Origin: Lates calcarifer
Taxonomy: Eukaryota > Chordata > Actinopteri > Centropomidae
Direction of reading: 5' to 3'
Assembly: GCF_001640805.2 (NCBI RefSeq)
Contig: NC_066833.1
Coordinates: 7,272,814-7,336,813, forward strand
DNA length: 64,000 nucleotides
The notes beneath the pieces were generated by a model. That model had not been told where the DNA came from and did no database searches. It saw nothing but the letters and a program-made list of their open reading frames with translations. The position numbers and the translations under genes were made by a program. Below, piece by piece: positions 1 through 12,336 of this stretch (its first letter is position 1; the number at the start of each line of letters is the position of its first letter).

Positions 1-3000
1 GTCACTTCTCAAACCACTCATATGTCTGTCCTTTTACAAGGACTATGACTATATGACTCCAAACCAAGGATCACACTTCAACATAATAATAGATAAGAAA
101 CTCAAGGAAACTGCACTAACTCCATTCAACCAACCTTTTAGTTCTGAAACCAGTCCTTTTTTTGTATAAATGTTGCATTATGGTGCATTCAGACAGAGTA
201 AAGCATATTTTGCAAATGTGCCAAAAAGTCAATGAAAAGGCGGTATATATGCACTCAGACACACAGACATACACACACATAGTGCTTACATTTGCATTTA
301 TTAATTGAGGCAAAAATTTGGACCCACCCTTAGATTCATCGAAGAGCAAACTTAAGACGTCCTCAACTCTGTACACTGTTCTAAGCATAGGTCATGAGGT
401 CATGTAGTTGAAGGAGAAGCTGGGGTGGCCTTCTTGCATTTCCTTGTAAGAGGAGGGTTAATGGTGTCATGAGAACCTCAGCTGACAGGGAGAGATGAGT
501 CAGAGACACAGAACCGGCAGTGATGGAAAGTCCTCTCCTCCTCCCAATAATGCAGAGAGGGAAGACCAAATGATGTTAAATCACCTCCAATGCCTCCCTC
601 TCACACAGAGCCCAGCCCTTCACATTCAACCATTAAAGTAGCTGCTGCAAAGTGTGGGTGTGTGGGGTTGTTGTTTCCAAGAAGCTCATTTGATGAACAT
701 TGAGGTTTATGGTAGTTGCCCAGCTCAAAACGCGAGTGAACCATTTGTGTTTTATTCAATCTACTTAACCAGCTGACGGAGGTTGTAAAGGCTGGCAGCC
801 TCACTGAGTGGAAGCAATATTGATGACAGTGTTGTAAATAAAACTGCTGATGGCAGGAGCATATTGATAGGGACATGGGTACCTGAGTGTGAAGCAAGGT
901 AAAATAACCTCACTGCTCCTCTTGCAGCTTGCATCAGAATCATGTAAAGGAACAGACTGCCTCCCTTTCATTTTCAAACAAATACATTTTAAACACTGTG
1001 CTTGCTTAAGTATGCCCGTAACATTTTGCTTCAAAAACATACTGTAGTAGTTCAATCAGGACATGCTTCTTGATTTACATTTGACCCAGTGCCATGGCAG
1101 GCTGTGTTGCAATACAGACCCCTGCTTCCACTCGCCTTGTGGCAGGGTTAATGCATCCAACACACAGTGAGAGATTTCCTTTCCAGATCTTAGGTGGTAA
1201 CAAGTTGTCCAACATGAATCATTTATGCAGCCTGGGGCTTCAGTTTTTACAATACAGATTGAGCTTATGCCTGTATATAGGCTTGTATCTGAAGCATAGA
1301 AATTTAAAAATGCTTAAACAACAAAAAGGGAACATGGTTATTAAAGTTTCAGAAAATGAGAAAGTGACAAAGTAATTGTAAATCAGTTTCAGGCCAGGCA
1401 TTTGCCACACGCTTAGACAGGCTTTTAAGCAATTTCCCTGTCCTTGTGCTTGTTTGATGCTTTTTCCTACAATGTCACTGAAACACAATCATACACACAC
1501 ATGCATCAAAGCCATTGTGTTCCATTAACTGACAATTTCTTTCAAAGAAAAGCAGCTATAAGAAGGTTAGAAACATTTTCTCTCCTCTGTGCCCCCAAAA
1601 TTCCAACAATACCACAGCAGATAACTACAGATTATAGCCACATTCTAATTACACAGAGTCTACAAGGACAAAAAAACTTAACCATTTTATTCATATCCAT
1701 GTGTTTACACAGAGAGCAGCACTTGCGTTGAGCCCTGATGGCTTGTTTAAATGCTACACACCACTGCAGAGACAGATGGGGTAATGAATGAACCACAGGG
1801 TAATTTTTCAACATCTCTCTTTCCTTCCAGCTTCAGGGCATTATTACCTTCAGTACTAATTTAGCTTCACTCCTCCACTGCCTCTCAACACCAGTAACTC
1901 AAATGTTAGGTAAAGTAATCAGTTGAAATGAGTATTTGTGCATCTCTATACCAACTGCAGAAGGAGCCTGACCTGTTTTGGTTTGGGTTTTTTTTTCGCA
2001 TTCATGAGTACGCCTGTGAGATCAGCTGTGTGTGGGCATTGAAGCCAGGAATGCATAGAATTACATTCTGGTTGTGCAGTTTTGCTCTGCATCCCAGTTG
2101 TGAAATCAGTCAATCCAGAAAATGGCTGTAAGCTTCTGGGATTTGAGCATCACAGGAAGATTTGGCAACAACATTCTTCTCTGCTCCCCCCAAGCCCTCC
2201 CTGAGCCTGTGACATTTGCACCAGAGACAAACCAGGACTCCAACACGTTTACCCCAAACACGACAAACAGGTGCTTTGTTACAAGGTCTCTCATCATGTT
2301 TATGTTCTGCTCTTGCTGCCTGTTGGTGAAGGGTTTAGGAGGTTTATGGGTTTACAGCACCTTCACAGAGACAGACTAAACACTGCTGTGAAGTTACCGC
2401 ATGGGGTGTGAAAATAGAGAGCTACACAAATGAAATGAATAATATGGGTGTATACTGTCTGCTGTGGGTTTTCTTGTACTTCTATCTTTCTGAGGACCAT
2501 TTTAACAACATACAACATAGGACATGTATTTCCATTATTTTACCAATGCTGTGGATCTAATCCTTTTGCTTTACATTTCTAGAAGCACTGTGCTAGAAAC
2601 AATTGAAAATATTCAAGGAAATCTGTTTCATTCTTTGCTGGCACCAAAGGAAACAATTGAGGAAAAAAGCAATTTCATGCAGCCATTTTCTTCTCTCCAG
2701 CAGAGAATTTAAGACCTAGTCAAGTGTTTTTTGGGCAGGTCATTTCACCCCAAATTCACTTTAGTATTCATCACCCACACACACTTTCACACATTCTCTG
2801 TTTCTAACAACCACACCACACTTTTCTCTGCCATCTCTCAGGTGGCTGTTTGGCATCTTACTGCAACTCTCTGACGTCACCAGCTGGCTGCTGATGGTCA
2901 GCAGCAGCTGTCACGATCAAATCATGTGCTGTTTCGTCACACCTCAGGGACAGAGATGGGTAATGAAACCACTAACACAGCCTGAACATCCATTGACATG

Positions 3001-3555
3001 TTGCACCTCCAATTTTGTCCCCAGTGAGATCACACAGGCAAGACTCACAAGCTTCAAGACAACCATAGTGAGCCTGACATCACTGTGATTTTTTGTTGTA
3101 TTTTCCTTTTGCCACAGAAACATAACCACAATGCATGAACTATGACAGTGAAAAACTATAGCAGAGTGTCCATCATCTGTGGAATGCATCAGAATAAACC
3201 AGATACATGGAGGTCCTACCCCACAACCTACAGCACCCAAAGGATCTGTGGCCAATGTCCCAGTGCCAGATACCACAGGACACCCTCAGAAGTCCTGTTT
3301 CCATGCCACTACAAGTGAGAGCTGTTGGCTGGCAGCACTAGGGGGACCTACACAATATTAGGCAGGTCCCACAAATGCTGGATCCGATTGGGATCTGGGG
3401 AGTGGGCTCTTTGTCCTGTTCCTTGAGACATTGTGGTGAGGTGGGTGTTGTTGCTATGAGTGATTGTAGTTGGATAAGGCAGATGGGATTCTGACAACAA
3501 ATAATATGTCTTAACTTTGAATTAGGCTGACACAGTAAGTTCTGCAGCAATCTGC
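1..3555. other. Intergenic, no gene seen
   Basis: AT-rich sequence downstream of slc49a4. All open frames are short, lack recognisable motifs and overlap on both strands. In human the next gene in this direction is SEMA5B; no semaphorin, thrombospondin-repeat or PSI-domain exon could be recognised here. Confidence 0.6.
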
Positions 3556-4640
3556 TGCCCAGTGAGGATGCTGCTCTGCCTGATGTATTGAACTGCTTTT
3601 TTGCCCGCTTTGACACCCAGGAGGGGAGGCCCGCTCCACACCAACACACCAGCTGATGTGACAACACTGGTTCTACACAGCATTTTTAATCTCTCACTGC
3701 AACATGCTACTGTTCCCACGTGTCTCAAGTCATCTACCATTGTCCCAGTGCCTAAAAAACCATCTGTTAAGTGCCTAAATGACTACTGCCCAGTGGCTCC
3801 GACACCCATTGCCATGAAGTGTTTTGAAAGGCTAGTGCTTGCTCACATCAAAACCATCATCCTACCGGACTTGGACAGATACCAATTTGCATACAGGGCG
3901 AACCACAGAGCCTCCACAGAGGATGCCATCACAACTGCACTCCACAGGGCCCTGACACACCTGGAAAAGCCCAAGAGCTATGTGAGGAGACAGCCTACAG
4001 GGATAAGGTGGAACATCTCACAGAGTGGTGCGTGGGCAATGACCTGTTCTTGAACACCTCTAAAACAAAGGAGGTGATCATTGACTTCAGAAGGACAAGG
4101 ACGAATGAGCACATCCCCCTCCACATACGTGGTGAGGCAGTGGAGTGTGTGTGGAGATGTAAAGACTCTTCTTCCTCAGGAAGCTGAAGAAGGCCCAGCT
4201 CCCACAGAAGTTGATGCTCAACTTTTACAGGAGCACCAGCGAGAGCATCCTCACTAGCTCCATCACTGTGTGGTATGCTAGCTGCACAGGTGCAGAGTGC
4301 AAGGGACTGCTGTGGTGGTAGTGAGGTCAGCTCAGCACATCACTGGGCTAGAACCTGAACAGCTTGATTCCATATATACCTGCAGACTGATGAAGGCCTA
4401 CAGCATCAGCAGGGATACACCTCATCCAGGACACACAGGAAAGCAGTTCAAGACATTAAGATCCAGCACCAACAGAATGAGGAACAGCTTCTACCCAAAG
4501 GCTGTAACATCCATCCATCCATTTTTACCATATATTTTTATTTTATTTTTATATTTATTTTATTGATCTTATATTTTGTATTGGAGGGTAGCCACTCACA
4601 GTTTCATTGTACTCTGTATAACGACAATAAAGCTTCTTCT
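3556..4640 (+). mobile_element. Decayed LINE of the CR1/L2/Rex1 group (reverse transcriptase fragment and 3' end)
   Basis: The main open frame (3601-4053) reads as the fingers part of a non-LTR reverse transcriptase: [18 protein letters not shown], then [12 protein letters not shown] and [20 protein letters not shown]. Just upstream, in another frame, is [15 protein letters not shown], so there is a frameshift near 3600. After KSYVR the sequence jumps to [20 protein letters not shown], so the palm with the catalytic aspartates has been deleted. Further frames give FLRKLKKAQLPQKLMLNFYR and the C-terminal RMRNSFYPKAV. It ends in an untranslated tail and ACGACAATAAAGC (4621-4633). Non-functional; 5' truncated as is usual for LINEs. 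Confidence 0.85.
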
Positions 4641-4666
4641 GATTATTCTTCTCTTCTTCTTCTCTG

Positions 4667-4745
4667 CAGTGGTGGAAGAAGTACTCAGTTAACTTAAGTA
4701 AAAGTACAGAAATGTGAAAATACTCTATTACAAGTAAAAGTAGAG
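4667..4745 (+). mobile_element. Fragment of a common teleost short repeat
   Basis: The stretch CAGTGGTGGAAGAAGTACTC followed by AACTTAAGTAAAAGTAC and TACAAGTAAAAGT is a pattern I recognise as very abundant in teleost genomes (MITE-type). Only one end is present. It directly abuts the LINE tail and the telomere-like repeat at 4754. Confidence 0.55.
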
Positions 4746-4753
4746 AAGGCAAG

Positions 4754-4774
4754 TAACCCTAACCCTAACCCTAA
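4754..4774. repeat. Interstitial telomere-like repeat (TAACCC)3
   Basis: Three perfect TAACCC units plus TAA. Too short to be a chromosome end; an interstitial telomeric sequence. Confidence 0.8.
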
Positions 4775-5525
4775 GCCAGGGTACATCCACAGTTTGGTAT
4801 CAAGAACTGCACATAACACTGCCCATAAGCTGAAGCAAATTCTCAAGACTAACCCTCTGCAACCTTCTAAGAGCCTGATTAAGGTCATATGCTACCCAGA
4901 GGCACAGAAGTTCACTACAGTTGTGACAAGGTATTTAGAATTTGAATTAGGATAAGACGGGGTGAAATTTTGGATAAGACTAACACAAAGGTCAACATAA
5001 GGTTTAGGCTTATCAAGTAAGGGCTGGACATAGGGATTAGAGACTCAATATTTAAACCACTGAACAGTAATAATGTTTCCTACAATACTGACCCACTCTC
5101 TAGATTCTAAACTTATCACTAAATTTGAATTAACCATTTCATATTTGCCTATTGTTTCTGTGTACTGCTTACAGTTATGGTTGCAAACATGATGCACAAC
5201 TCATAACAGAATACGAGAAGCTGATGGGTCTAAAGCATGGGGGGTTCTCCTGTATGGAAACTGATCTTTGGCTGAATCCCAGGTGACAACAAATGGGAGC
5301 GTCACCTGATGGGATTGTCATTTGTGACTGTCATGGGACAGGGTTTACAGGTATATTCGATTCATTATATACATGCTAAAAAATAAAAAATAAAAAAAGA
5401 CAAGACACATTAAGAATTTCACCTGAATGTGAAGATAGAAAGCATTTAAACTGTGTAAAGATACTGGGATGCATACTTGTTTACATAGTTAGTTGTTTTT
5501 TTCAATAGATGTTTATTCATTTATT
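4775..5525. other. Intergenic, nothing recognised
   Basis: No open frame, RNA gene or clear repeat family seen. Confidence 0.5.
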
Positions 5526-5696
5526 GATATGTTCCAACTGCCAGGTCTGAAACCTTCATCAGAAGTAATGCTGAAGCTTCCTGTCATCTTATTTATGTGG
5601 TAACAGGCAACACAATCATGTCAACATAAATCAACTGACAGGAAGCATCAGCAGCACCTTTGATGGAGACTGCAGGTCTGCCAGTCAAAATATGTC
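5526..5696. repeat. Hairpin MITE-like repeat, copy 1
   Basis: The two halves are imperfect inverted repeats of about 80 bp. The left end GATATGTTCCAACTGCCAGG pairs with the reverse complement of the right end (GACATATTTTGACTGGCAGA), and the inner arms share CTTCCTGTCA and ACATAAAT. A second copy of the family lies at 6983-7130. Confidence 0.65.
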
Positions 5697-6583
5697 AGGT
5701 AAAAAACATCTGTCTTTATGTAAGAATAGTGAATTAAATAAAAAAGTCAGACAAAATGATCCTCTCCAGTCAAATGTTTACATGTTTGTTTCACTATAAA
5801 TTTTAGTGCCCACTCTACAAAGCAAGATCACCTGTGTGCTACAGACAAGAGATTCTGCCTCATTAATGATTGAGATGATGTTACACCAGACAGGACTTAT
5901 TAATTCCACGTCTTAGCACAACTTCATGTTGTTGATTCTGAGTGTTACAACTTCATGGTGTGGAACTATAATGTCAATTTTGTTGAGAGAATTTTGCAAT
6001 GATGTGATTCCCAAAGTTGAGATTTTTTTTCAGGAACATCATAATTCCATATGTTGATGTGTGAAAAAATTACAAGTGCACATTCTCAGGCTCTGGATTT
6101 TGCAAATGAAAACACATGACTTGTATGAACGTATCTTTTATTTATTTATTTATTTCAATCAGATGTTTATTTAGAAGATTAAATAAGACAAAAAGGGTAC
6201 TGGTGTGTTATTTACAAGAACTTAAACAGTGAAAAAAAAAAATTGGATTCAGTTTCATGAAAGTCTGAACTTTTAAGACCTAGGGATAAATGAAGCAAAG
6301 ATATTGTGGAGCATGGCAGAGCTTTGGCTTTTGTGTTTTTATGTTGTTTGTGCTGATTTGAAGTTGTGTGGCTAAATGAACTGTTCTTCATCTAATATAA
6401 TTGATTACAACTAATTTGGGGTTTATTTCCACATTCGCGTGCCAGTGGATGGATGGGTGGCTGAGTGATGAGTGAAGAGTGTTGTAACATGTAATACCTA
6501 AACCAAAGAAAGATGTGGTACTGGAAAAATGGAGAGAGAGTGAAAACAGCATAAAAAGAAAAAGAATTGGAAAAAAAAAAAAA
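5697..6583. other. Intergenic spacer between two hairpin repeat copies
   Basis: AT-rich; holds a short (TTTA)n run near 6137-6150 and A-rich runs near 6232 and 6571. No gene recognised. Confidence 0.5.
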
Positions 6584-6842
6584 GAATTTTGAAGTCTGAG
6601 ACCCAATGTAAACACTCAAAGGCTAGAAAAACACTAGAAACGTCAGATTGATTAGTTCAGTCTGATAGACATTTGTTTTCCGAAGGTTCGATTCTTACCT
6701 GGCAAAAGGAATTTTGAAGTCCAAGACCAAATACAAACCATCAAAGGCTAGAAGAAAACACCACAGAGCTTCAGACTAATTAGTCTGATAGACAACTGCT
6801 TTGTAATCCAAACGTCACAACTTTGAATCTTACCAGGCAAAG
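6584..6842 (+). repeat. Two-unit tandem repeat (about 125 and 134 bp) with tRNA-like boxes
   Basis: The unit starts GAATTTTGAAGTC at 6584 and again at 6709, with a partial third start near 6843. Each unit has CAAAGGCTAGAA, then TTAGT-CAGTCTGATAGACA, which resembles a pol III A box region, then in unit 1 GGTTCGATTCT, a good B-box, followed by ACCTGGCA. In unit 2 the B-box is decayed (CTTTGAATCT). This looks like a duplicated tRNA-derived sequence, probably a SINE head; the exact family is not recognised. Confidence 0.45.
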
Positions 6843-6982
6843 TAAATTCAGTCCAACACCCAAAGTGAAGATTAAGAAGCACTCGGAGAGATGTGCCTAA
6901 AGCAAAGGGTACTAGTAGTTTGGTGAAAATTGATGGAGACCTTAAGGCACCTTACAGTGCAGAGTCTAGGGATCAAATCCTG

Positions 6983-7130
6983 CATGTTATCAGAATCAGA
7001 CGTGTTGCTGAAGCTTCCTGTCAGCAGATTTATGTGGACATGGTTGTCCTACCTGTCATATAAATCAGCTGACAGAAAACTTATGCAACATTTCTGATAA
7101 AGACAACAGGTTTGGTAGTTGGAACATATC
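6983..7130. repeat. Hairpin MITE-like repeat, copy 2
   Basis: Shares TGCTGAAGCTTCCTGTCA and the outer end (reverse complement GATATGTTCCAACTACCAA) with the copy at 5526-5696, and is itself an imperfect hairpin. The left end is more decayed. Confidence 0.6.
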
Positions 7131-10100
7131 AGTATTACTACAATAATTATAACTATATAAAACTGATGCTGACCCTTGTGCTAATCTTACCCAAAATGTC
7201 TCATCCCATCTCAAACCCTGAACTTGTGTGCCTTTCACCGTTGTTTCAATCAGTTCGTTTGTTTTAGTATTCAGATCCTTTACATAAGCAAAATTACCAC
7301 ACAACAACACAAACAAACTAACAGACTGAGTCATTGGAATCTCACCAACTCCTGTATTCTGAGTAATTTTACAGATGTGTACAATTGCCCTTTTTGTCAG
7401 TTGAGTCTGGTAGCAATATACAACAGTGTTTCTGGATAAGCAAAAAAGATCTTACTCTTCAATAAAAAGGTAGGAATCCTATTCACATTGTAGTCAGACA
7501 CACATAATAACAATTTGTGCCAGTTTGATCACACTGAAGCAGCTGTTCGATGATGCAAAATATTTTTGTTAGTTATCCCTCTTAAAAATAAACTTATATT
7601 AATAGTTAGGTTTTGCCTCTGCTGTTTCAGCAATGAGAGATGGTTGAGAGTTTGGTCATGTGACTAGGCAGGATTCTGACATGGCCTCGTGTCCTCAAGG
7701 AGTTCAGTTGTGCTGACTACTTTCGATAAAACACATTTGTAAACTCTGGCATATGGCCTCAATCAGGCTCTTGGATTTGTTGCAAGGGGTCAGGGCCATT
7801 GTAATAAAGGGTAATTTTCAACTGAGGCTGTGTCAGGCAACAGAGAAAGTTTCTCTATAAATGGGAAATGTGACCACTAAATAAAGAACTAATATATAAG
7901 CTGGAAAAAAAAACAATAAACTTCTTAATGTGCTTATTTGGGTCCCAACTTTCAAATCAGGAAGCTCCGACAATAAATTCAGCACAGTACATCAGTACTT
8001 ACATTTTTCTGGAAAACACAAGTCAAAAACAAAGCAAAACTTACAGCTTGAAGTTAAACCAAAATACTTTTACCTAGCTGCATTGCCAAACTTCAGTTAT
8101 GTTTTGACAATGCTGTTTTCCCAGCCTAGCTGTTTTCTCTAGTCCCATTCACTGGGAAACACAATAGATCATAATACCAAACATGATTGACAGCTGGATA
8201 ACCAATGAAACAGATAAATGACATGAGCTCAAGAAAATTTAAATACAAAAGTTATTAGAGGAAGTTTTTATTGAGCTAGTCAGTTGAAACAGAAATATAC
8301 ATGGGAAAAGGCATGTCGAACACAATTATAAAATTCAGACGCTATGGATGTTTTGGGTTTTTTTTGGCCATGACAGCTGGAGAGTGTTGGAATTTATATA
8401 CTGTATTTGTGTTATCCAAGATAATTTATAGCAGGAGCTATAAAGGAGAAAATTATAGACCTCTCAGAGCCAACTTTGTTCATATTTTTCTTTTTGTGAA
8501 AAGACCACAAAGCATTGGTTTGTCTTTGAATATGTGGCCACTCTGTCAGTGACACTTAGTCCTTTGCACATTTGATTATATTGAATGACTTTACATTTAC
8601 TGGCAGATGTTTTCATTAAAATTAGTAACAATAAGTGCATTCAAAGATGGGCAGTGATTCTGCTGTCCTTACTTCAGTGGGGAGTGTATTCCTTCTTTGC
8701 AAATATCACAAAAACAGGAGTAAATAGGGCATGGATTAATACACATTTGGTGTGTTTTAATAGTTTTTGGACTATAGCACATAGGAAATTGTGAGTTTTT
8801 ACAATCAAAACCTGAAGGCTTAAAGGCAGTTAGTGGAATATTTGTTTAATACAAGTGTAAGACAAACTAAAAATGAACTTACATATTCAACTAAAAGCCT
8901 TGCAGCACATGCAACACATCATAAATTAACTGCAGCAGCTACAAAAGTGAAGGTGTCAAACTGTTTCACATTAAGTAAATAAAATGGGCATGATGTCTAT
9001 GCTATGCTCACTATCATTTGTGTCAAAGCTGATGTGTCATATTTAATAAATATCTCCCCACAGTGTGGCACTGAGTGCAATCCTTCCTTTTCCAGTCCTT
9101 TTCTGTTAAAAAACATTTTTGTTGGTTTGTCTAGCATTGTCAGGACAGTCTGGATCCAAAGCTCAAAGAGTTTCACAAAGACTTGGATTGAGTTCTGATA
9201 GAAAGTTAATTGAGCTAACTCAGAGCTGTCATGGTGCTTCAGTGTGCCTCTGCAGGTCGTGCTACTGAGGCATACTGTCTAAATGGCCATGAAAGAAAAC
9301 ATCATGCCCCAAAACAAAAGCACCTTCATTCACCTTCATGATGAGGAGCAAGGGCAGAGGAAACAAATTATGTTTTATGGGTTGAAACAGCTGAATATCA
9401 TGACAGAGGAGCCCACAGGAACCTCCAAAGGGCTCAAACTCCTTTTTAAAAGCCCATCTACATTAGCTGCGGATGGTGTTTGTAGTGGAGGTGAGCTGTG
9501 ATTTAAATAGGCAGCCTGCTGGATCAAAGCCTGTCTCGCTGTTCTTCTGGCTACAGCCTTTCCGCTTGCATGGTTATCATAATTGCTCTTGACATGGTGC
9601 TTCCGTTAGGGCCACGTCCTTCTGCATTAGAGCTGAGGAGCCTCAGCAAAGCAGAACCTGGCTTTGCAGGTAGACACCTTTTTTCCCCTCTCCTCAGAAC
9701 ATCTACGGCAGTTTGACACAGCTAGTTTTAGGAATAATAAGAGGGTACTTAATCACTGTCAGCATCATGGCTTATCAGCTTTAGTCAGCCAACTCTGACT
9801 TCTAACATGATTTCATTGACCACTGAAATCACATTTTCTTTCTCTTCTGAAAGCAGATCTCCACCTAAAATCTATCCACTGAATATCAAACTTTCCCCTG
9901 GAGGCTAAAAAGTTGTCATTACACAATGAAGTGAGCCAAAAGTTGGGGGAGCATAGCTATGGTGGTGAAACATCTGTGTGCTGTACTGAGGTTGGGGTGG
10001 TTTCTATGCACATTTTGATCAAAGAATTTTTGAGCTGTGAAAACATCACCAGTGGATCCATTTGTTTTTCAGGTGACCACAGCCATGCAAAAGCAGACTT

Positions 10101-11950
10101 TTTGCAGCCACTTTTCAAGGCTTGATAGAATATAAGGCCGTCCACCTGATTTGTCTGACTCAAACTGAAGCCTCATATTAACTTCAGATAAAGTTTGGAA
10201 CACATTTTTGCACAGAGCAAGGACTGCAGATGTATACTTCACTTACAATGAAATTCCTTCACAGCTGTTGTAACGTATGGGAGACAGTGCATGTGTGTAT
10301 GTGTATATATTGCACTCAGTCGATATTTTCGTTCAGAGCAAGCTGCAACTAGTGAGCATATGTGAATTTGTCACGTTGCTTGGGACACATGGCTGTCACA
10401 CAATGACTGTCACAGCCCATAAAACCTGTGACCCAAATGCTCTTTAAGCACTAAATCAGCATGCACACACGTGTGTCTTAGTCTGTCTCTTGGTTTTTAG
10501 AAACACTGGTGGAGCACTTATATCTTAATATATGCTGTGTTTTCCCACAAGAGTGGGTAAATACCTCAAATTCCCCAGTGATGAATTGGCAAATTAGTGG
10601 CCAGCTGTCAAATGCCAGTAGCCAGGGCTTCTGCAGCCAATTGCTCCTAATCAAGAGCACCTAGCACCTTTTAATGTTGAAGATAAAGTAACAGACACTG
10701 TGATGGCAGTTCTGCTAAATGAGCCATTTGAAAGCATGGCTCATTTTTCATAATCCTGGAGAAGTCAATTAAGGCACTTGTGGACCTTAGGGAGGCCTAA
10801 GGAGACAGTGAGGTGCAATGTTAAAAAACAGAGACAAGTGTGTTTTGGTCACAAGCGGTAGAGTCTCAATGGAAACACAACAGGGAAATGTATGAAGGAG
10901 TGGCTCAAAGAAGAAAGCAAAACATTGGGTATAAAAATGTCAGACAAAGTGACAGCGACACCAATTTTTGTCAGCCAGACAACTGCTTTCGTAGACTTTG
11001 ACAGGCTGATGCAACAAAAGTTAAAATACCCAAATTGCTTGTTGGTAAAAGAAACGTATTGTTTCTCTATGTGTGGCTAAATCAGCTCCTGAGAGACACT
11101 AAGCAGCTACAATACCACACTCTACGCTGACAATGAGCCAGAGGAAGAAAGTGGAATTGAACTCTTGCTGAAAGCGTTGTATGAACAGTAGGAAATGTAT
11201 GCATCATTAACTTATCTGCCTTTGACAAGAAAATACAGCCACCTCTTTTGTTCCATGCTTGTCAGAGAAGTTGAGTGTATTTGCTTACACACAGGCCTCA
11301 TCGTACAAATACAAGTGTTTCTTTTTCCTAAATACCATCCCTTTGTATGAATAAAATGGTTCTTGTTGTAATTTGTAGATAAAACTGGATTTAAGCAGAT
11401 TTTGCTGTCTCCTGCAGCTTCACTTTGTCTGTGACATGAATTTAACTTAAACAGATGAATATTTGTTTTGGTCTACCTGAAGATCTGATACATACATAAT
11501 AGATCTATTCACTTTTATATGATACATGTAGACAAGTGAATTTTGTCATGACAGAAAAAATCAACAGCGGTTATCTATGACCAGGTTGATTAATGAGATT
11601 CTTTATTCTTTTGTATTTATGAGATCTTTTTGTATTCATGACTTGAAATCCTCCAGGACCACTTTAAAATAATGCCACAACAATAGTTGTTTGGTCTCTG
11701 CAACCATTCCAAATTCATTATAAAGTTTAATCGAATAACAATAGCCTTTTTTATGCAAACTGTTTTGAGTGTTTGGCTGACCATTTGAATCAACTCCAAA
11801 CCTTTCCTTGGGACCATTTCTTGGATGTCCAACACCATAAATAAACACACCTACAATAAAATGTAGCAATTAATAAGTGTACAGTGGTAATAATTTCAGC
11901 AGGCTAAGTTGTTATTTTCTACATTATATTTCTGAGATTTTTGCTTTATG
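7131..11950. other. Intergenic, no gene recognised
   Basis: Open frames here are all under 90 codons and show no domain signatures or splice-consistent conservation that I could recognise. The stretch 9490-9680 is less AT-rich than its surroundings and could be a conserved non-coding element, but nothing in the sequence proves it. Confidence 0.5.
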
Positions 11951-11963
11951 ATGTTGCACAGAG

Positions 11964-12323
11964 TCTCAAGGAAAAAGTTTAATCGAAAGCAACTGGACTT
12001 AGTTGGTTAGGGCACTAATGAAGTTGAAACTAATGGTTTCTACCAACGACTGTCAACCTAACGACTGTCGTTGACACATGGAACACAAAAAGATCCATGA
12101 CATCATCGGTCTGGTGAAAGCCCCCACAGAGGTTAAATACTTGGGTCTCCACACCAAAAATCAGTTGGACCAGTCCCAGCCTGGTCAGCTGCAAACACGA
12201 ACTGATGAAGCCTCTTGGATGAGAGGTGAAACGTCTTCTAGACTATAACTAAGTCCAGTTGCTTTCGATTAAACTTTTTCCTTGAGATAACTATGACCTG
12301 GATGAATGAAAATATTCACAGAA
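11964..12323 (+). mobile_element. Retroelement-derived insertion with perfect 41-bp inverted arms
   Basis: Positions 11964-12004 and 12247-12287 are perfect reverse complements over 41 bp (arm begins TCTCAAGGAAAAAGTTTAAT). The insert is flanked by a 13-bp direct repeat with one mismatch, ATGTTGCACAGAG (11951-11963) and ATGTTGCGCAGAG (12324-12336), which looks like a target-site duplication. The interior has a possible reverse-transcriptase-like VKYLGLH...LD segment and the block GAAGCCTCTTGGATGAGAGG, which I recognise as very common in teleost genomes. The inverted 5' arm suggests twin priming of a LINE or the rearranged ends typical of Penelope-like elements. Confidence 0.6.
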
Positions 12324-12336
12324 ATGTTGCGCAGAG

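Noticed and set aside
2122..2379. 85-codon plus-strand frame
   Set aside because: No recognisable motif, overlapped by a similar-sized frame on the other strand, no splice context.
3601..4053. 150-codon open frame as a host gene
   Set aside because: It is the reverse transcriptase fingers region of a broken LINE; the frame starts after a frameshift and the catalytic palm is deleted.
9490..9680. Possible hidden exon ending GCAGGTAGAC
   Set aside because: A donor-like word exists, but no protein homology was recognised in any frame; kept only as a note on base composition.
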